Of a stretch of 64,000 nt of DNA, positions 26,344 to 35,036 are shown piece after piece. The stretch's first letter is position 1. Every line of letters starts with the position of its first letter. The DNA is taken from contig NZ_RBXL01000001.1 of NCBI RefSeq assembly GCF_003634315.1, positions 4,940,501 through 5,004,500 of the forward strand, written 5' to 3'. Under the pieces are notes generated by a model that was not told the origin of the DNA, did not search any database, and saw only the letters and a program-made list of their open reading frames with translations. The position numbers were made by a program, and so were the translations under genes. Source of the DNA: Thiocapsa rosea. GTDB taxonomy: Bacteria; Pseudomonadota; Gammaproteobacteria; Chromatiales; Chromatiaceae.

Positions 26344-27123
26344 ATGGCATCACTGAACCTGGACCACATCCGGCCCCTGCAGGAACAGCTCAACGCACAT
26401 CCGATCTACGGCGCCATCGAGCGCATCGAAGACCTCCAGGTCTTCATGAGTCACCATATCTTCTCGGTCTGGGACTTCATGTCCTTGATCAAGTACCTCC
26501 AGGCCCGGGTCGCTCCCGTCGCGGTACCTTGGATGCCGCATGGTGATGCCGGTGTGCGCTATTTCATCAACCAACTGGTCCTCGAAGAAGAATCCGACAG
26601 CCTGCCGCTTCCGGGCGGCGGCGTGGAGTACGCAAGCCATTTCGAGCTGTACTGTCGCGCCATGACCGAGGTCGGCGCCGACGGCGAGATGCCGAGACGT
26701 TTCCTCGATCTGGTCGCCGAGCAGGGTGTCGACAAGGCACTCTACGCATCGATGGTCCCGCTGCCGTCGCGCTATTTCTCCGAGACCACCTTCTGCTTTA
26801 TCCGCGAGGACAAGCCGCATCTGGTCGCGGCCGCCCTGGCCCTCGGACGCGAGAAACTGATCCCCGGCATGTTTCGGCAGTTCCTCGAGCAGATGCGGAT
26901 TACCGAGACGCAGGCACCCGTCTTCCATCACTACCTGAACCGGCATATCCACCTCGACGAAGACTTCCACGGTCCCCTGTCGATGAAACTCCTCGAGCAG
27001 CTGTGCGGCGACGACCCGCAACGGCTCGACGAGGCCGAGACCGCCGCTGAAGAGGCAATCTGCGCCCGTATCAGGTTCTGGGACGGCGTGCTGGAGGCGA
27101 TCCAGAGCGGCCGCGGGGGATGA
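26344..27123 (+). CDS. DUF3050 protein (haem-oxygenase-like fold)
   Basis: 259 aa. MSHHIFSVWDFMSLIKYLQ, NQLVLEEESD, and YLNRHIHLDEDFHGPLS place it in DUF3050. Histidines and glutamates are spread over helices as in haem-oxygenase-like di-iron proteins. Function is unknown to me; a di-iron oxidase or oxygenase is possible from the fold. A strong GAGGA lies upstream of the ATG. The next gene is the dsrC-like gene, 107 bp away, same strand. Confidence 0.8.
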   Translation: MASLNLDHIRPLQEQLNAHPIYGAIERIEDLQVFMSHHIFSVWDFMSLIKYLQARVAPVAVPWMPHGDAGVRYFINQLVLEEESDSLPLPGGGVEYASHFELYCRAMTEVGADGEMPRRFLDLVAEQGVDKALYASMVPLPSRYFSETTFCFIREDKPHLVAAALALGREKLIPGMFRQFLEQMRITETQAPVFHHYLNRHIHLDEDFHGPLSMKLLEQLCGDDPQRLDEAETAAEEAICARIRFWDGVLEAIQSGRGG

Positions 27124-27230
27124 TGAGCGGATGGACAGACGGGTAACGAACGTCTTGTATCGATCGGTGTCGCCACCACACTCTATTGGAGTTCTCAATC
27201 CTGACCACACAGCCTCTCGGAGTTGTACCC

Positions 27231-27533
27231 ATGACCGAAGCACTGAGCGTTCCCTTGGACAATGAAGGTTTTCTCCTCAACCGCGACGACTGGAGCGAAG
27301 AGGTCGCCGTCGAGCTAGCCAAGGCGGACGACTTCGAGATGACCGATCAGGTCATGAACTTCATCCGCGAGGCACGAGCCATGTACGAGTCCGACGGCGT
27401 CGTCCCGCCGATCCGCATCTTCGCCAAGAAGCAAAAGGTCTCGACCAAAGACCTCTACGACATCTTCAGGAAAGGGCCGATGAAGCTGATCTGCAAGTGG
27501 GGTGGGTTGCCGAAGCCGACCGGGTGCGTTTAA
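27231..27533 (+). CDS. DsrC/TusE-family sulfur carrier protein
   Basis: 100 aa from the ATG at 27231, which has GGAG 8 nt upstream. The C-terminus reads LICKWGGLPKPTGCV. Both conserved cysteines of true sulfur-carrier DsrC proteins are present: the penultimate Cys and the one 11 residues before it. TusE (tRNA thiolation) needs only the last, so this could be a DsrC paralogue in dissimilatory sulfur metabolism. No dsr genes are adjacent. The sequence fits a sulfur-oxidising host. Confidence 0.88.
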   Translation: MTEALSVPLDNEGFLLNRDDWSEEVAVELAKADDFEMTDQVMNFIREARAMYESDGVVPPIRIFAKKQKVSTKDLYDIFRKGPMKLICKWGGLPKPTGCV

Positions 27534-27619
27534 AGCGCATATTTCAACGACAAGGAGAAGAGCGTTCGACCACTTTTCCTGGTTGCGGCGCTTCCGTTAG
27601 ACCTTTTCCCGGAAATCAC

Positions 27620-27815
27620 CTAAACCGCGTCCAGAGCAATATGCGTCATTTTCACTTTGCGTTTGGCGTTGGAGATATCCTCGATCTCGGTGCGACGCGG
27701 TTTAAAATTTAATATTTTTCAATACCTTAAACCGCCCCGACTCCGACGGTCATCGGAGCCGGCGCGGTCAAGCTCATCCAACAAACGACGCATATCGCAC
27801 CGGGCGCGGTTTAAG
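27620..27815. repeat. Composite CGCG-terminus element (B, linker, A)
   Basis: Unit B spans 27620-27705 (arms TAAACCGCGTC/GACGCGGTTTA) with an interior close to that at 5443. An AT-rich linker follows. Unit A spans 27726-27815 and ends CGCGGTTTAAG. It lies between convergent genes; the hcp stop codon (27811-27813) is inside the last arm. Confidence 0.8.
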
Positions 27816-29103
27816 CCGTCATGGCAAGCCGCAGATCCCCTTCGGCATCATTTCCGCTCAAACGCAGATCGAATCGCTCCTGCAGGATCGCAAAGACGTT
27901 CGGCGAGACGAAGGCCGGTGCGTTCGGGCCCAGGGTAATCCCCTTGACCCCGAGGCTCAGCAAGGTCAACAGAACAGCAACCGCCTTCTGCTCGAACCAA
28001 CTGATAACCAGGGTCAGAGGCAGCTCGTTGACGCTGCACTCGAATGCCTCGGCCAAGGCGGATGCGACCGCGATGGCGCCGTAGGCGTCGTTGCACTGCC
28101 CCATGTCCATGAGGCGCGGGAAGCCCAGGTGCTCGCCGTACTCGTGATCGCGGATTCGGTACTTGCCGCAACCCAAGGTCAGAATGAACGAATCATCCGG
28201 CGTGCCCTGCGCATAGTCGCTGAAATAGTTGCGGCCCGGATCCGCCCCGTCGCATCCGCCGATCACGAAGAAGCGGCTGATCTGCCCCGCCTTCACCGCA
28301 TCGACGATCGTTTGTGCGTGATCCAAGAGTACCGTGCGATGAAAACCGACGGTCGACTCGCCCGTCAGCAGCTCCTCGCAGGGCTCGCAACGCATGGCCT
28401 CGCCGATCACCTCGGAATAATCCCCGTCGAGCACCCGCTGACCATCGGGAACCGCTGTCCCGCGGGTCGTGAAGAGCCGACCCTTGTAGCTCTGAGGCGG
28501 GATCAGGACGCAGTTGGTCGTCGCCACCACCGGACCCGGGAAGGCCGCAAACTCGCGCTTCTGGTTTTGCCAAGCACCGCCGTAATGCCCGGCCAGGTTC
28601 GGATGGTTCTGAAAGAAGGGATACATGTGCGCGGGCAGCATCTCGCCGTGCGTATAGACCTTGATGTCGGTCCCTTCGAGCTGCACGAGCAGATCCCGCA
28701 GGTCAGCCAGATCATGACCGGTCACCAGGATGCCCCGGCCCGCTTGCGTCCCCTCCTTCACCTTGAAGGGTGCTGGCTTGCCGAAGGCCTCGACATGACC
28801 TTCGTCGAGCATCTGCATCACGCGCAGATTCATCCGTCCGCATTCCAGACAGTATTCAAGCAGACTCTTCACGTCGAAGTTGACGTTGGTCATGGTCGCA
28901 AAGAGCGCCTCCTCGATGAAGGCCGACACCGTCTCGTCGGACTTGCCCAAACGCCGCGCGTGATGCGCATAAGCGGCCATCCCTTTCAGACCGTAGAGCA
29001 ACATCTCTTGAAGGGACTGGACATCGGCGTCCTTGCCGCACATCCCGGGGGAGGTGACGCAGCCGGTCTTACGGTAGGTCTGTTCGCATTGGTTGCAGTG
29101 CAT
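27811..29103 (-). CDS. hcp: Hybrid-cluster protein (hydroxylamine/NO reductase family), short form
   Basis: 430 aa against about 550 for typical Hcp. The N-terminal cysteine set is C3-x2-C6-x8-C15-x6-C22, as for a 4Fe-4S-type proximal cluster. Downstream, hybrid-cluster residues are visible in TNVNFD, TNCVLIPP, GGCDGADPGRNYFSD, LTLGCGKYRI and DMGQCNDAYGA. The length suggests the class III form, which lacks one helical bundle, rather than a damaged gene. Hcp handles NO or hydroxylamine stress under low oxygen. An FNR-like box lies 118 bp upstream of its start. Confidence 0.85.
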   Translation of the reverse strand: MHCNQCEQTYRKTGCVTSPGMCGKDADVQSLQEMLLYGLKGMAAYAHHARRLGKSDETVSAFIEEALFATMTNVNFDVKSLLEYCLECGRMNLRVMQMLDEGHVEAFGKPAPFKVKEGTQAGRGILVTGHDLADLRDLLVQLEGTDIKVYTHGEMLPAHMYPFFQNHPNLAGHYGGAWQNQKREFAAFPGPVVATTNCVLIPPQSYKGRLFTTRGTAVPDGQRVLDGDYSEVIGEAMRCEPCEELLTGESTVGFHRTVLLDHAQTIVDAVKAGQISRFFVIGGCDGADPGRNYFSDYAQGTPDDSFILTLGCGKYRIRDHEYGEHLGFPRLMDMGQCNDAYGAIAVASALAEAFECSVNELPLTLVISWFEQKAVAVLLTLLSLGVKGITLGPNAPAFVSPNVFAILQERFDLRLSGNDAEGDLRLAMTA

Positions 29104-29220
29104 GGGTGCCTCTGAATCGAATCGGGATCAAGGTGCCCTTGTCGCTCCCGCGGATCGGTTCTGTTGATCGTTGGGGTCGATGAGGGGCGCTCAGTCTGGC
29201 GAGGGCGCACCGCTGTATCC

Positions 29221-29234
29221 TTGACTTAGATCAA
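29221..29234. promoter_or_regulatory. FNR/DNR-type binding site
   Basis: TTGACTTAGATCAA matches the FNR/CRP-family consensus TTGAT-N4-ATCAA at 9 of 10 defined positions. It lies in the 320-bp divergent region between hcp (start 29103) and the carbonic anhydrase gene (start about 29424), where nothing else is evident. Anaerobic or nitrosative control of hcp is typical for the family. Confidence 0.6.
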
Positions 29235-29423
29235 GGCGAGCGGAGTCCAGAGGCCGCAAGTCCGGCTGTTCCCCGCTCCAAGCCTCAGCCGAGCATCGCT
29301 TTTCGAGCGGAAAGACCGTTATGCTTTGCAGCATCGTCGAGCCGAATGAACCCGACGCCATCCAAGCCGGCCATCAGCAACCTGGCCGGAGCCCGATTTA
29401 CCCTTTGCATGACGAGACAGACG

Positions 29424-30191
29424 ATGAAGCGCAGGGCGATCGCGACCTTAACCTTGATTCTCGGCACCGTGCCGATCGGCACCGGGCTCATCGGAGCCGG
29501 GTTGGCCGAAGCAGACGAAGGAACACACTGGGACTACTCCGGCGCCCGGGGTCCGGAACACTGGGGCGAAATCGACCCGCATTTTATCGCCTGCAGGTCC
29601 GGCCAAGCTCAAACACCGATCGACATCGCAAGCCGGATCGACGCCGATCTGCCGCGTATCGGCTTCCACTACAGGCCGGGCGGCCATGACGAGGTGCATA
29701 ACGGTCACACCATTCAGGTCGACTACGACGCCGGCAGCACCATCACGCTGGACGGCCGCGATTACAGCCTCAAGCAGTTCCACTTCCACACGCCCAGCGA
29801 GAACCATGTCGACGGCAAGACATTCCCGATGGAGGCACATCTGGTGCATGCCGACACCGAGGGCCATCTCGCGGTCATCGCGGTGATGTTCGAGGAAGGT
29901 CCGGAGAACCTCGCCCTGTCCACCCCGTGGGCGGCGATGCCGCGGCTGCAGGGCCGCACCGCGCATCTTGGAACGAAGGCATCGGCCGAAGCGCTGCTGC
30001 CCGCCGATCGCGCCTACTACCGTTTCGAAGGCTCGCTGACGACGCCTCCGTGCACCGAGGGCGTGACCTGGCTGGTGATGAAGCATCCGGTGAGCGCCTC
30101 GCACGGACAGCTCGTGAAATTCGCACGGGCGATGGGACACCCGAACAATCGACCGATCCAGCCGCTGAACGCGCGGGTGGTGTTCGAGTAA
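29424..30191 (+). CDS. Periplasmic alpha-carbonic anhydrase
   Basis: 255 aa. It hydrates CO2 to bicarbonate with a zinc ion held by three histidines. A signal peptide (KRR, then ATLTLILGTVPIGTGLIGA) precedes HWDYSGARGPEHW. The zinc histidines lie in FHFHTPSENHVDG and EAHLVH. A Thr-based substrate region is seen in GSLTTPPCTEGVTWLVM. ATG 29409 is an alternative start. Periplasmic CA fits bicarbonate supply in a carbon-fixing bacterium. It is followed by a GC-rich hairpin. Confidence 0.88.
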   Translation: MKRRAIATLTLILGTVPIGTGLIGAGLAEADEGTHWDYSGARGPEHWGEIDPHFIACRSGQAQTPIDIASRIDADLPRIGFHYRPGGHDEVHNGHTIQVDYDAGSTITLDGRDYSLKQFHFHTPSENHVDGKTFPMEAHLVHADTEGHLAVIAVMFEEGPENLALSTPWAAMPRLQGRTAHLGTKASAEALLPADRAYYRFEGSLTTPPCTEGVTWLVMKHPVSASHGQLVKFARAMGHPNNRPIQPLNARVVFE

Positions 30192-30212
30192 GTCGCCAGT
30201 CCTCTGACCAGG

Positions 30213-30231
30213 CGTCTCGGAGACCGAGACG
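30213..30231 (+). terminator. GC-rich hairpin after alpha-carbonic anhydrase
   Basis: CGTCTCGG, loop AGA, CCGAGACG: a perfect 8-bp stem 22 bp after the stop codon. No T-run follows, so it may slow transcription or protect the 3' end rather than act as a full intrinsic terminator. Confidence 0.4.
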
Positions 30232-30262
30232 GACCGCACCCCTTAATCAGCCGGGTATCACG

Positions 30263-31138
30263 ATGAACGACAACGCCGTTGAAGTGCTCAATACCCCCTA
30301 CTCGGACGTGCACTATTACGAGTGCAAGATCATCCTGCAGGCCCATCATTTCATCACTGCAAAAGCCTTCAAGGACTTTTGGTCGATCGTGCGTCATTCG
30401 GCCAAGAAGTGCGGCGTAAAAGTCAAGGAGGCCGATGGCGCATTCGACAATCATGTGCGCGAGGTGCTTTTCTTCGATACGCCGGGGTGCGATCTCTACA
30501 ACAACCATTTCATCGTCCGGCTGCGGAGCTTCTACAAAAACGGTTGGCCGGACGGTCTACCCGAGCTCACGGTCAAGTTCAGGCACCCGGATTTCGAGAC
30601 TGCCGCTGCCGTCGACGTCCGGCCGGCCACGCCGGGTGCACATATCCGAATCAAGTTTAAGCAAGAGCTGCTGCCCTTGCGCGAGGGACTCGGCGGCTTT
30701 CGGTCGATCTATTCGCATAACTGTGTTCTAGCGACGCCGCGCGAACAGATCGACATGGCCGTCGAGGATCTCACACGCGCCTTCCCCGCGTTGCTTCAAG
30801 CAGGGGCAAAATCCGACGAGCGAATCTCTTTGGTCAAGGACCTCGCGGTCGAGGAGGTGCAGGTGAATGTCGGGGAGCTTCAGTTCGGGCACGGCATCAA
30901 TGCGAAGACGACCATCGCGGTCTGGCGCAATCGCCAACATGAGCGCCCCCTCTGCGGGGAGTTCGCCTTCCAATACAAATTCGATCGTCGTGAGGATCTA
31001 AAACGGGAGAGCATCGATCGGGCCATCGAGTTCTATAAAACACTCCAAATGGACGCCTACGAATGGGTGACCCTTGGGACTACAAAAACCGGCATCGTCT
31101 ACGGACTCGGGAACAATGCCTCGACCAATCGCGAATGA
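30263..31138 (+). CDS. Possible CYTH/triphosphate-tunnel-like protein
   Basis: 291 aa, soluble. An N-terminal YYECKIILQ strand, the paired VRLR (in NHFIVRLRSFYK) and ELTVKFRHPD strands, and later EFAFQYKFDR resemble the alternating charged strands of CYTH-type phosphohydrolases or VTC-like proteins. I am not certain of this. The ATG at 30263 lacks a strong Shine-Dalgarno. The 3' end overlaps the start of the chromate transporter by 23 bp, suggesting one transcript. Confidence 0.5.
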   Translation: MNDNAVEVLNTPYSDVHYYECKIILQAHHFITAKAFKDFWSIVRHSAKKCGVKVKEADGAFDNHVREVLFFDTPGCDLYNNHFIVRLRSFYKNGWPDGLPELTVKFRHPDFETAAAVDVRPATPGAHIRIKFKQELLPLREGLGGFRSIYSHNCVLATPREQIDMAVEDLTRAFPALLQAGAKSDERISLVKDLAVEEVQVNVGELQFGHGINAKTTIAVWRNRQHERPLCGEFAFQYKFDRREDLKRESIDRAIEFYKTLQMDAYEWVTLGTTKTGIVYGLGNNASTNRE

Positions 31139-31727
31139 ACCGAGCGCGGTCGCCGCGCCACCTTCGATCGGCAAGATCTTCACCGCCTTCGCCCTGATCG
31201 GGATCTCCAGCTTCGGCGGGGGGCTGGTCGCCTACCTGCGCGACGTGGTCGTCGATCGCGAGAAATGGCTCTCGGACGACGAGTTTCTCGGTGCGCTCGA
31301 GATCGGCCAGACACTGCCCGGTCTGAACTCCACCAATGTCGCGGTCATCGTCGGGCGCAAGCTGCGGGGACCGCGGGGGGCCGCTGCGGCAGCACTCGGA
31401 CTGATCCTGCCGGGTGTGGCGATCTTGATCGTCCTCGGGCTTCTCTATGTCCGGTTCCACAACAACCCGGATGTCGCGGCGGCCTTGGCCGGCGTCGCGG
31501 CCGCGGCCGTCGGACTGCTGCTGCAGGTGACGCTCAAGATCGGCGGGCGCAGTTTTCTCAGGCCCAAAGACCTGATGTTCATCATCCCGACCTTTCTCAT
31601 GGTCGGCGTCTTTCATGTCTCGCTCGCCGCGACGCTGTTCTTGTTGGCGCCGATCGCGATCTGGCTGAATCGCCCGGAGTCTTTGAAGAAGAAGACCCCG
31701 GCGCCTTCCACCGACCCGGAGCCCTGA
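31116..31727 (+). CDS. Chromate transporter subunit, N-type half (ChrA family)
   Basis: 203 aa from the ATG at 31116 inside the end of the preceding gene. The CHR domain is clear: FTAFALIGISSFGGGLVAYL, then EFLGALEIGQTLPGLNSTNVAV. About five to six membrane segments. It is one of two short CHR proteins that form a heteromeric exporter. The partner begins 5 bp later. Substrate is chromate or another oxyanion. Confidence 0.88.
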   Translation: MPRPIANEPSAVAAPPSIGKIFTAFALIGISSFGGGLVAYLRDVVVDREKWLSDDEFLGALEIGQTLPGLNSTNVAVIVGRKLRGPRGAAAAALGLILPGVAILIVLGLLYVRFHNNPDVAAALAGVAAAAVGLLLQVTLKIGGRSFLRPKDLMFIIPTFLMVGVFHVSLAATLFLLAPIAIWLNRPESLKKKTPAPSTDPEP

Positions 31728-31731
31728 AACC

Positions 31732-32289
31732 ATGTCCGACACCCTAAAAGAGCTCATCGAGTTGCTGAACGTCTTCGCCATGCTCTCGCTGATGGCGGTC
31801 GGCGGGGGCACGGCCGTGATCCCGGAGATGGAGCACCAGACGGTGGCCGTCCATCACTGGGTGACCTCCACCCAGTTTGCGTCCATCTACAGCCTAGGTC
31901 AGCTCGCACCCGGCCCCAACATGAGTATGGTCGGAATCATCGGCTATCATGCCGCCGGTGCAGCCGGGTTCTTCCTGGTGCTCTTCGCCTTCTATTTCCC
32001 CGCATGCATGCTCACCTACGTGGTCAGCCACATCTGGGACAGTTATCGCGACAACCCCTGGCGCGACGCGGTCCAGCGCGGCCTGGCACCCATCACGATC
32101 GGTTTGATGCTGGCAGGCGTCTACGCCGTGGGTAAGACAGCCAGCTTCAACCTGGATCGACCGCTCTGGTTCAACGGCGTGACCCTGGGTTTCGGTCTGG
32201 CGATCGTTCTGCTGTTGTTCTGGAAGCGCATCAACCCCGCCATCCTGATCCTGGCGTGCGGGGCGATTGGCTGGTATGTGCTGCGTTGA
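31732..32289 (+). CDS. Chromate transporter subunit, C-type half (ChrA family)
   Basis: 185 aa with MLSLMAVGGGTAVIPEMEH and IYSLGQLAPGPNMSMVG, the second CHR half. Pairs of short CHR proteins such as this and its upstream neighbour work together. The two genes are separated by 4 bp. No terminator hairpin is evident downstream. Confidence 0.88.
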   Translation: MSDTLKELIELLNVFAMLSLMAVGGGTAVIPEMEHQTVAVHHWVTSTQFASIYSLGQLAPGPNMSMVGIIGYHAAGAAGFFLVLFAFYFPACMLTYVVSHIWDSYRDNPWRDAVQRGLAPITIGLMLAGVYAVGKTASFNLDRPLWFNGVTLGFGLAIVLLLFWKRINPAILILACGAIGWYVLR

Positions 32290-32407
32290 GGCGATGCGCG
32301 GAAATGGCGATTCCGGTAGCTTGTGCTGACGAGAGGAGGCGCAACGTGCGACGTCGGTTGGTTGTGCCTCCCACAACTCGGCACAGCCTAGGGTCACCAA
32401 GCGTTCT

Positions 32408-32545
32408 TCAAGCGACCCTCAGTCGGTTGCTCTCGATCTCCTCGATGAGGTGGGAAAGATCGGCCTCGGCCAGTTTCCCTGCGCGCAACAGACCCGCCTG
32501 CTGAAAAGCCCAGGCATGAAAGTCGGTGTCGTAGAGGTTCGTCAT
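32408..32545 (-). pseudogene. Truncated DUF29 protein (5' fragment)
   Basis: A 45-codon reading frame begins with ATG preceded by GGAGG at 5 nt. It encodes NLYDTDFHAWAFQQAGLL and then LSHLIEEIES, the unmistakable start of DUF29 proteins (normally about 140-150 aa). It ends shortly after EEIES with a stop. DUF29 is highly multiplied in Chromatiaceae and cyanobacteria. The rest of the gene is missing. Confidence 0.7.
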
Positions 32546-32723
32546 GCGGTCCTCCGAGTCGCGATGGATCAACTTCGAATCGGGGTCCGGCGCACGATGC
32601 AGGCCGGTCGGCGTGAGATCAGGTTGTCGCTCGCATCGGAAGGAGCGATCGCGTGAGATTTGCTGTACCGGGATGATTGATCGCGAAGCTTAGGAGCGCC
32701 GCCGAGGGAAATGTCGAGGGAAA

Positions 32724-32800
32724 TGGTGGCTACGCCCTGACTCGAACAGGGGACCCTCGCATTATGAGTGCGATGCTCTAACCAACTGAGCTACGTAGCC
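32724..32800 (-). tRNA. tRNA-Met (elongator type, anticodon CAT)
   Basis: 77 nt including an encoded CCA end. The acceptor stem GGCTACG/CGTAGCC is perfect. The D-arm is GCTC...GAGC, the anticodon stem TCGCA/TGCGA around loop CTCATAA, and the T-stem CCCTG/CAGGG around TTCGAGT. The sequence resembles elongator tRNA-Met (acceptor and D-arm as in E. coli metT) rather than initiator tRNA or the lysidine-modified Ile tRNA. Confidence 0.95.
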
Positions 32801-32903
32801 AAACAAGACGCGGAATGATACGTTTCGGGCTCGCTGCCGTCAACCTCCGAAAATTCACCATCCGGCAGCTTGCGGCCCTCCGCCACGAAGCCCGGATTCC
32901 GCA

Positions 32904-33054
32904 CTTAAACCGCGCCCGGTGCCGTATGCGTCATGTGTTGCATTGGCTTGGCCGCGCCGGCTCCAAAGACTGTCGGAGCTGGCGCGAGATCGAGGATATC
33001 TCCAGAGTCAAACGCAACGTCAATATGACGCATCTCGCTCTGGACGCGGTTTAG
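32904..33054. repeat. Chimeric CGCG-terminus element (A left half joined to B right half)
   Basis: It starts with CTTAAACCGCGCC and a family-A interior including an imperfect GGCTCC/GGAGCTGGCGCG hairpin. Without the usual linker it runs straight into the reversed family-B end (AATATGACGCATCTCGCTCT) and closes with GACGCGGTTTAG (33043-33054). This looks like recombination between neighbouring A and B units. Confidence 0.7.
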
Positions 33055-33125
33055 CTGAAGCTCCTTGCCGATCAGGCCGCGACTTGCAGGATGGCCTCGC
33101 AGATCAAGTCGGCCAACGCCGGGAA

Positions 33126-33152
33126 GACGGGTTTCGTTGTGCCCTACCCCGC
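33126..33152. repeat. REP-like palindrome, copy 3 (degenerate)
   Basis: GACGGGTTTCGTTGTGCCCT followed by ACCCCGC aligns with copies 1 and 2 but has several substitutions that weaken the stem. Confidence 0.45.
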
Positions 33153-33372
33153 ACGGCGCGCCCACGTTTACTGCGCGCAAGGCTGACGCACGCTTAGCTT
33201 TGTGTGTAGAATACCTGGGCGTTTCAAGACACCCATGCTCGCCCTGCCGGAGTCCTCCGCCGATGTAGGTATCACGCGCAAACCGAGTCCCCGGACTCTC
33301 GCCGTTGTTCAACGCGATGCCGCGCGCCTGATGCTTGCGTCTTCCCCACGACCCTTTGGGTCATCCGATCGC

Positions 33373-33388
33373 CTTACCCCCGGGTAAC
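33373..33388. promoter_or_regulatory. Hairpin resembling the arx upstream sites
   Basis: CTTACCCCCGGGTAAC, followed by CGAGCG. With those trailing bases it matches the site at 51965 at 17 of 22 positions. It lies 68 bp upstream of the SulP start codon. Confidence 0.35.
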
Positions 33389-33456
33389 CGAGCGGCCTTC
33401 GCGATTCGTTACTTCGCCGACCTTTCGGTCTGCATCAGCCCCGGAAATGCTCAGGC

Positions 33457-34932
33457 ATGAAATCGCTTCGCAAAGACTGGCTGTCCAACATTCGCAACGA
33501 TCTGCTTGCCGGCTTGGTGGTGGCTCTGGCCCTGATCCCCGAGGCGATCGCCTTCTCCATCATCGCCGGGGTCGACCCCAAGGTGGGGCTCTACGCCTCC
33601 TTCGCGATCGCGACCATCACCGCCTTCGTCGGCGGCCGGCCGGGCATGATCTCGGGTGCCACCGCGGCGATGGCGCTCCTGATGGTGACCCTGGTCAAGG
33701 ACCACGGCCTGGAGTATCTGCTGGCCGCGACCATCCTGACCGGCATCCTGCAGATCATCGCCGGCACGCTGCGCTTGGGCAACCTGATGCGCTTCGTGTC
33801 GCGCTCGGTCATCACCGGCTTCGTCAACGCCCTGGCCATTCTCATCTTCATGGCGCAGCTGCCCGAGTTGATCGGGGTGACCTGGGAGGTCTATGCGATG
33901 GTCGCCGCCGGTCTGGCCATCATCTATCTCTTCCCCTATCTCACCAAGCTGATCCCCTCGCCGCTGGTCACCATCGTGGTGCTCACCGGGGCAGCCATCT
34001 TGTTGGATCTGGACATTCGCACCGTCGGCGATATGGGCGAGCTTCCCGACACCCTGCCGGTCTTCCTCTTCCCCGACATCCCGCTCAATTGGGAGACGCT
34101 GGCCATCATCTTCCCGATCTCCGCCACGCTGGCCGTGGTGGGTCTGCTGGAATCACTGATGACGGCCTCGATCGTCGATGATCTGACCGATTCGACCAGC
34201 AACAAGAACCGCGAGTGCGTGGGCCAAGGCGTGGCCAACATCGGTTCGGGTTTCCTCGGCGGCATGGCGGGCTGCGCGATGATCGGCCAAGCCGTCATCA
34301 ACATCAAATCAGGCGGGCGCGGGCGCCTTTCGACGCTCGCCGCCGGTGTCTTCCTGCTCTTGATGGTGGTGTTCGCCGGCGAGTGGGTGGCGATGATCCC
34401 CATGGCCGCGCTGGTGGCCGTCATGATCATGGTCTCGATCGGCACCTTCAACTGGGCCTCCGTTCGGAATCTGCGCGAGCATCCACTCGCCGCCAACGTG
34501 GTCATGCTCTCGACGGTGGTGGTCGTGGTCTTCACGCACGATCTGGCCATGGGGGTGCTGGTCGGCGTCCTGCTGTCCGGGTTCTTCTTCGCCAACAAGG
34601 TCGGACAGGTGCTGCATATCGGCTCGGTCTGCGTGAACGAAGGCCGGATGCGGGTCTACATGGTCACGGGCCAGGTGTTCTTCGCCTCGGCCGATCGTTT
34701 CATCGCCTCGTTCGACTACAAGGAAGTCATCGAAAGGGTCCGCATCGATGTCAGCCGCGCCCACTTCTGGGACATCACCGCAGTCAGCGCGCTCGATAAG
34801 GTGGTCATCAAGTTCCGTCGCGAGGGCACCGAGGTCGAGATCGCCGGGCTGAACCAGGCGAGCGCGACCCTGGTGGACCGCTTCGCGGTGCACGACAAAC
34901 CCGATGCCGTCGAGCAACTGATGGGGCACTAA
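33457..34932 (+). CDS. SulP-family inorganic anion transporter
   Basis: 491 aa. About eleven hydrophobic segments follow the SulP signature start ([28 protein letters not shown]), and a C-terminal STAS domain begins at about residue 385 ([19 protein letters not shown]). Members carry sulfate or bicarbonate. The adjacent universal stress protein gene is a pairing often seen with bicarbonate-type SulP proteins. Stop codon TAA (34930-34932) lies in the left arm of a repeat. Confidence 0.9.
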   Translation: MKSLRKDWLSNIRNDLLAGLVVALALIPEAIAFSIIAGVDPKVGLYASFAIATITAFVGGRPGMISGATAAMALLMVTLVKDHGLEYLLAATILTGILQIIAGTLRLGNLMRFVSRSVITGFVNALAILIFMAQLPELIGVTWEVYAMVAAGLAIIYLFPYLTKLIPSPLVTIVVLTGAAILLDLDIRTVGDMGELPDTLPVFLFPDIPLNWETLAIIFPISATLAVVGLLESLMTASIVDDLTDSTSNKNRECVGQGVANIGSGFLGGMAGCAMIGQAVINIKSGGRGRLSTLAAGVFLLLMVVFAGEWVAMIPMAALVAVMIMVSIGTFNWASVRNLREHPLAANVVMLSTVVVVVFTHDLAMGVLVGVLLSGFFFANKVGQVLHIGSVCVNEGRMRVYMVTGQVFFASADRFIASFDYKEVIERVRIDVSRAHFWDITAVSALDKVVIKFRREGTEVEIAGLNQASATLVDRFAVHDKPDAVEQLMGH

Positions 34933-35015
34933 ATCGCGTCCGGAGCGATCGGCATCGTTTTTGGCTTGAATCGGCCTCGGCCAGATCCTTGAACGCCGGA
35001 TCTGACGCGATTTAG
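34929..35015. repeat. CGCG-terminus element with AAATCGCG variant arms
   Basis: 87 bp, perfect arms CTAAATCGCGTC / GACGCGATTTAG. It lies between the SulP gene, whose stop codon it supplies, and the universal stress protein gene. It is the last unit before a 21-kb stretch without any. Confidence 0.8.
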
Positions 35016-35036
35016 GATCATAAAGGGGAGTTCAGC

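Larger units (their letters stand above)
33055..33456. other. Intergenic 400 bp with remnants before SulP gene
   Basis: No complete gene is seen. On the minus strand a stretch ending at about 33066 reads PALADLICEAILQVAA and then stop, which looks like the tail of a lost gene. A degenerate REP-like palindrome lies at 33126-33152. A GTTAC/GTAAC-type hairpin lies at 33373-33388. Two short hairpins, GACCC/GGGTC near 33350 and GACC/GGTC near 33420, precede the SulP start. Confidence 0.4.
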
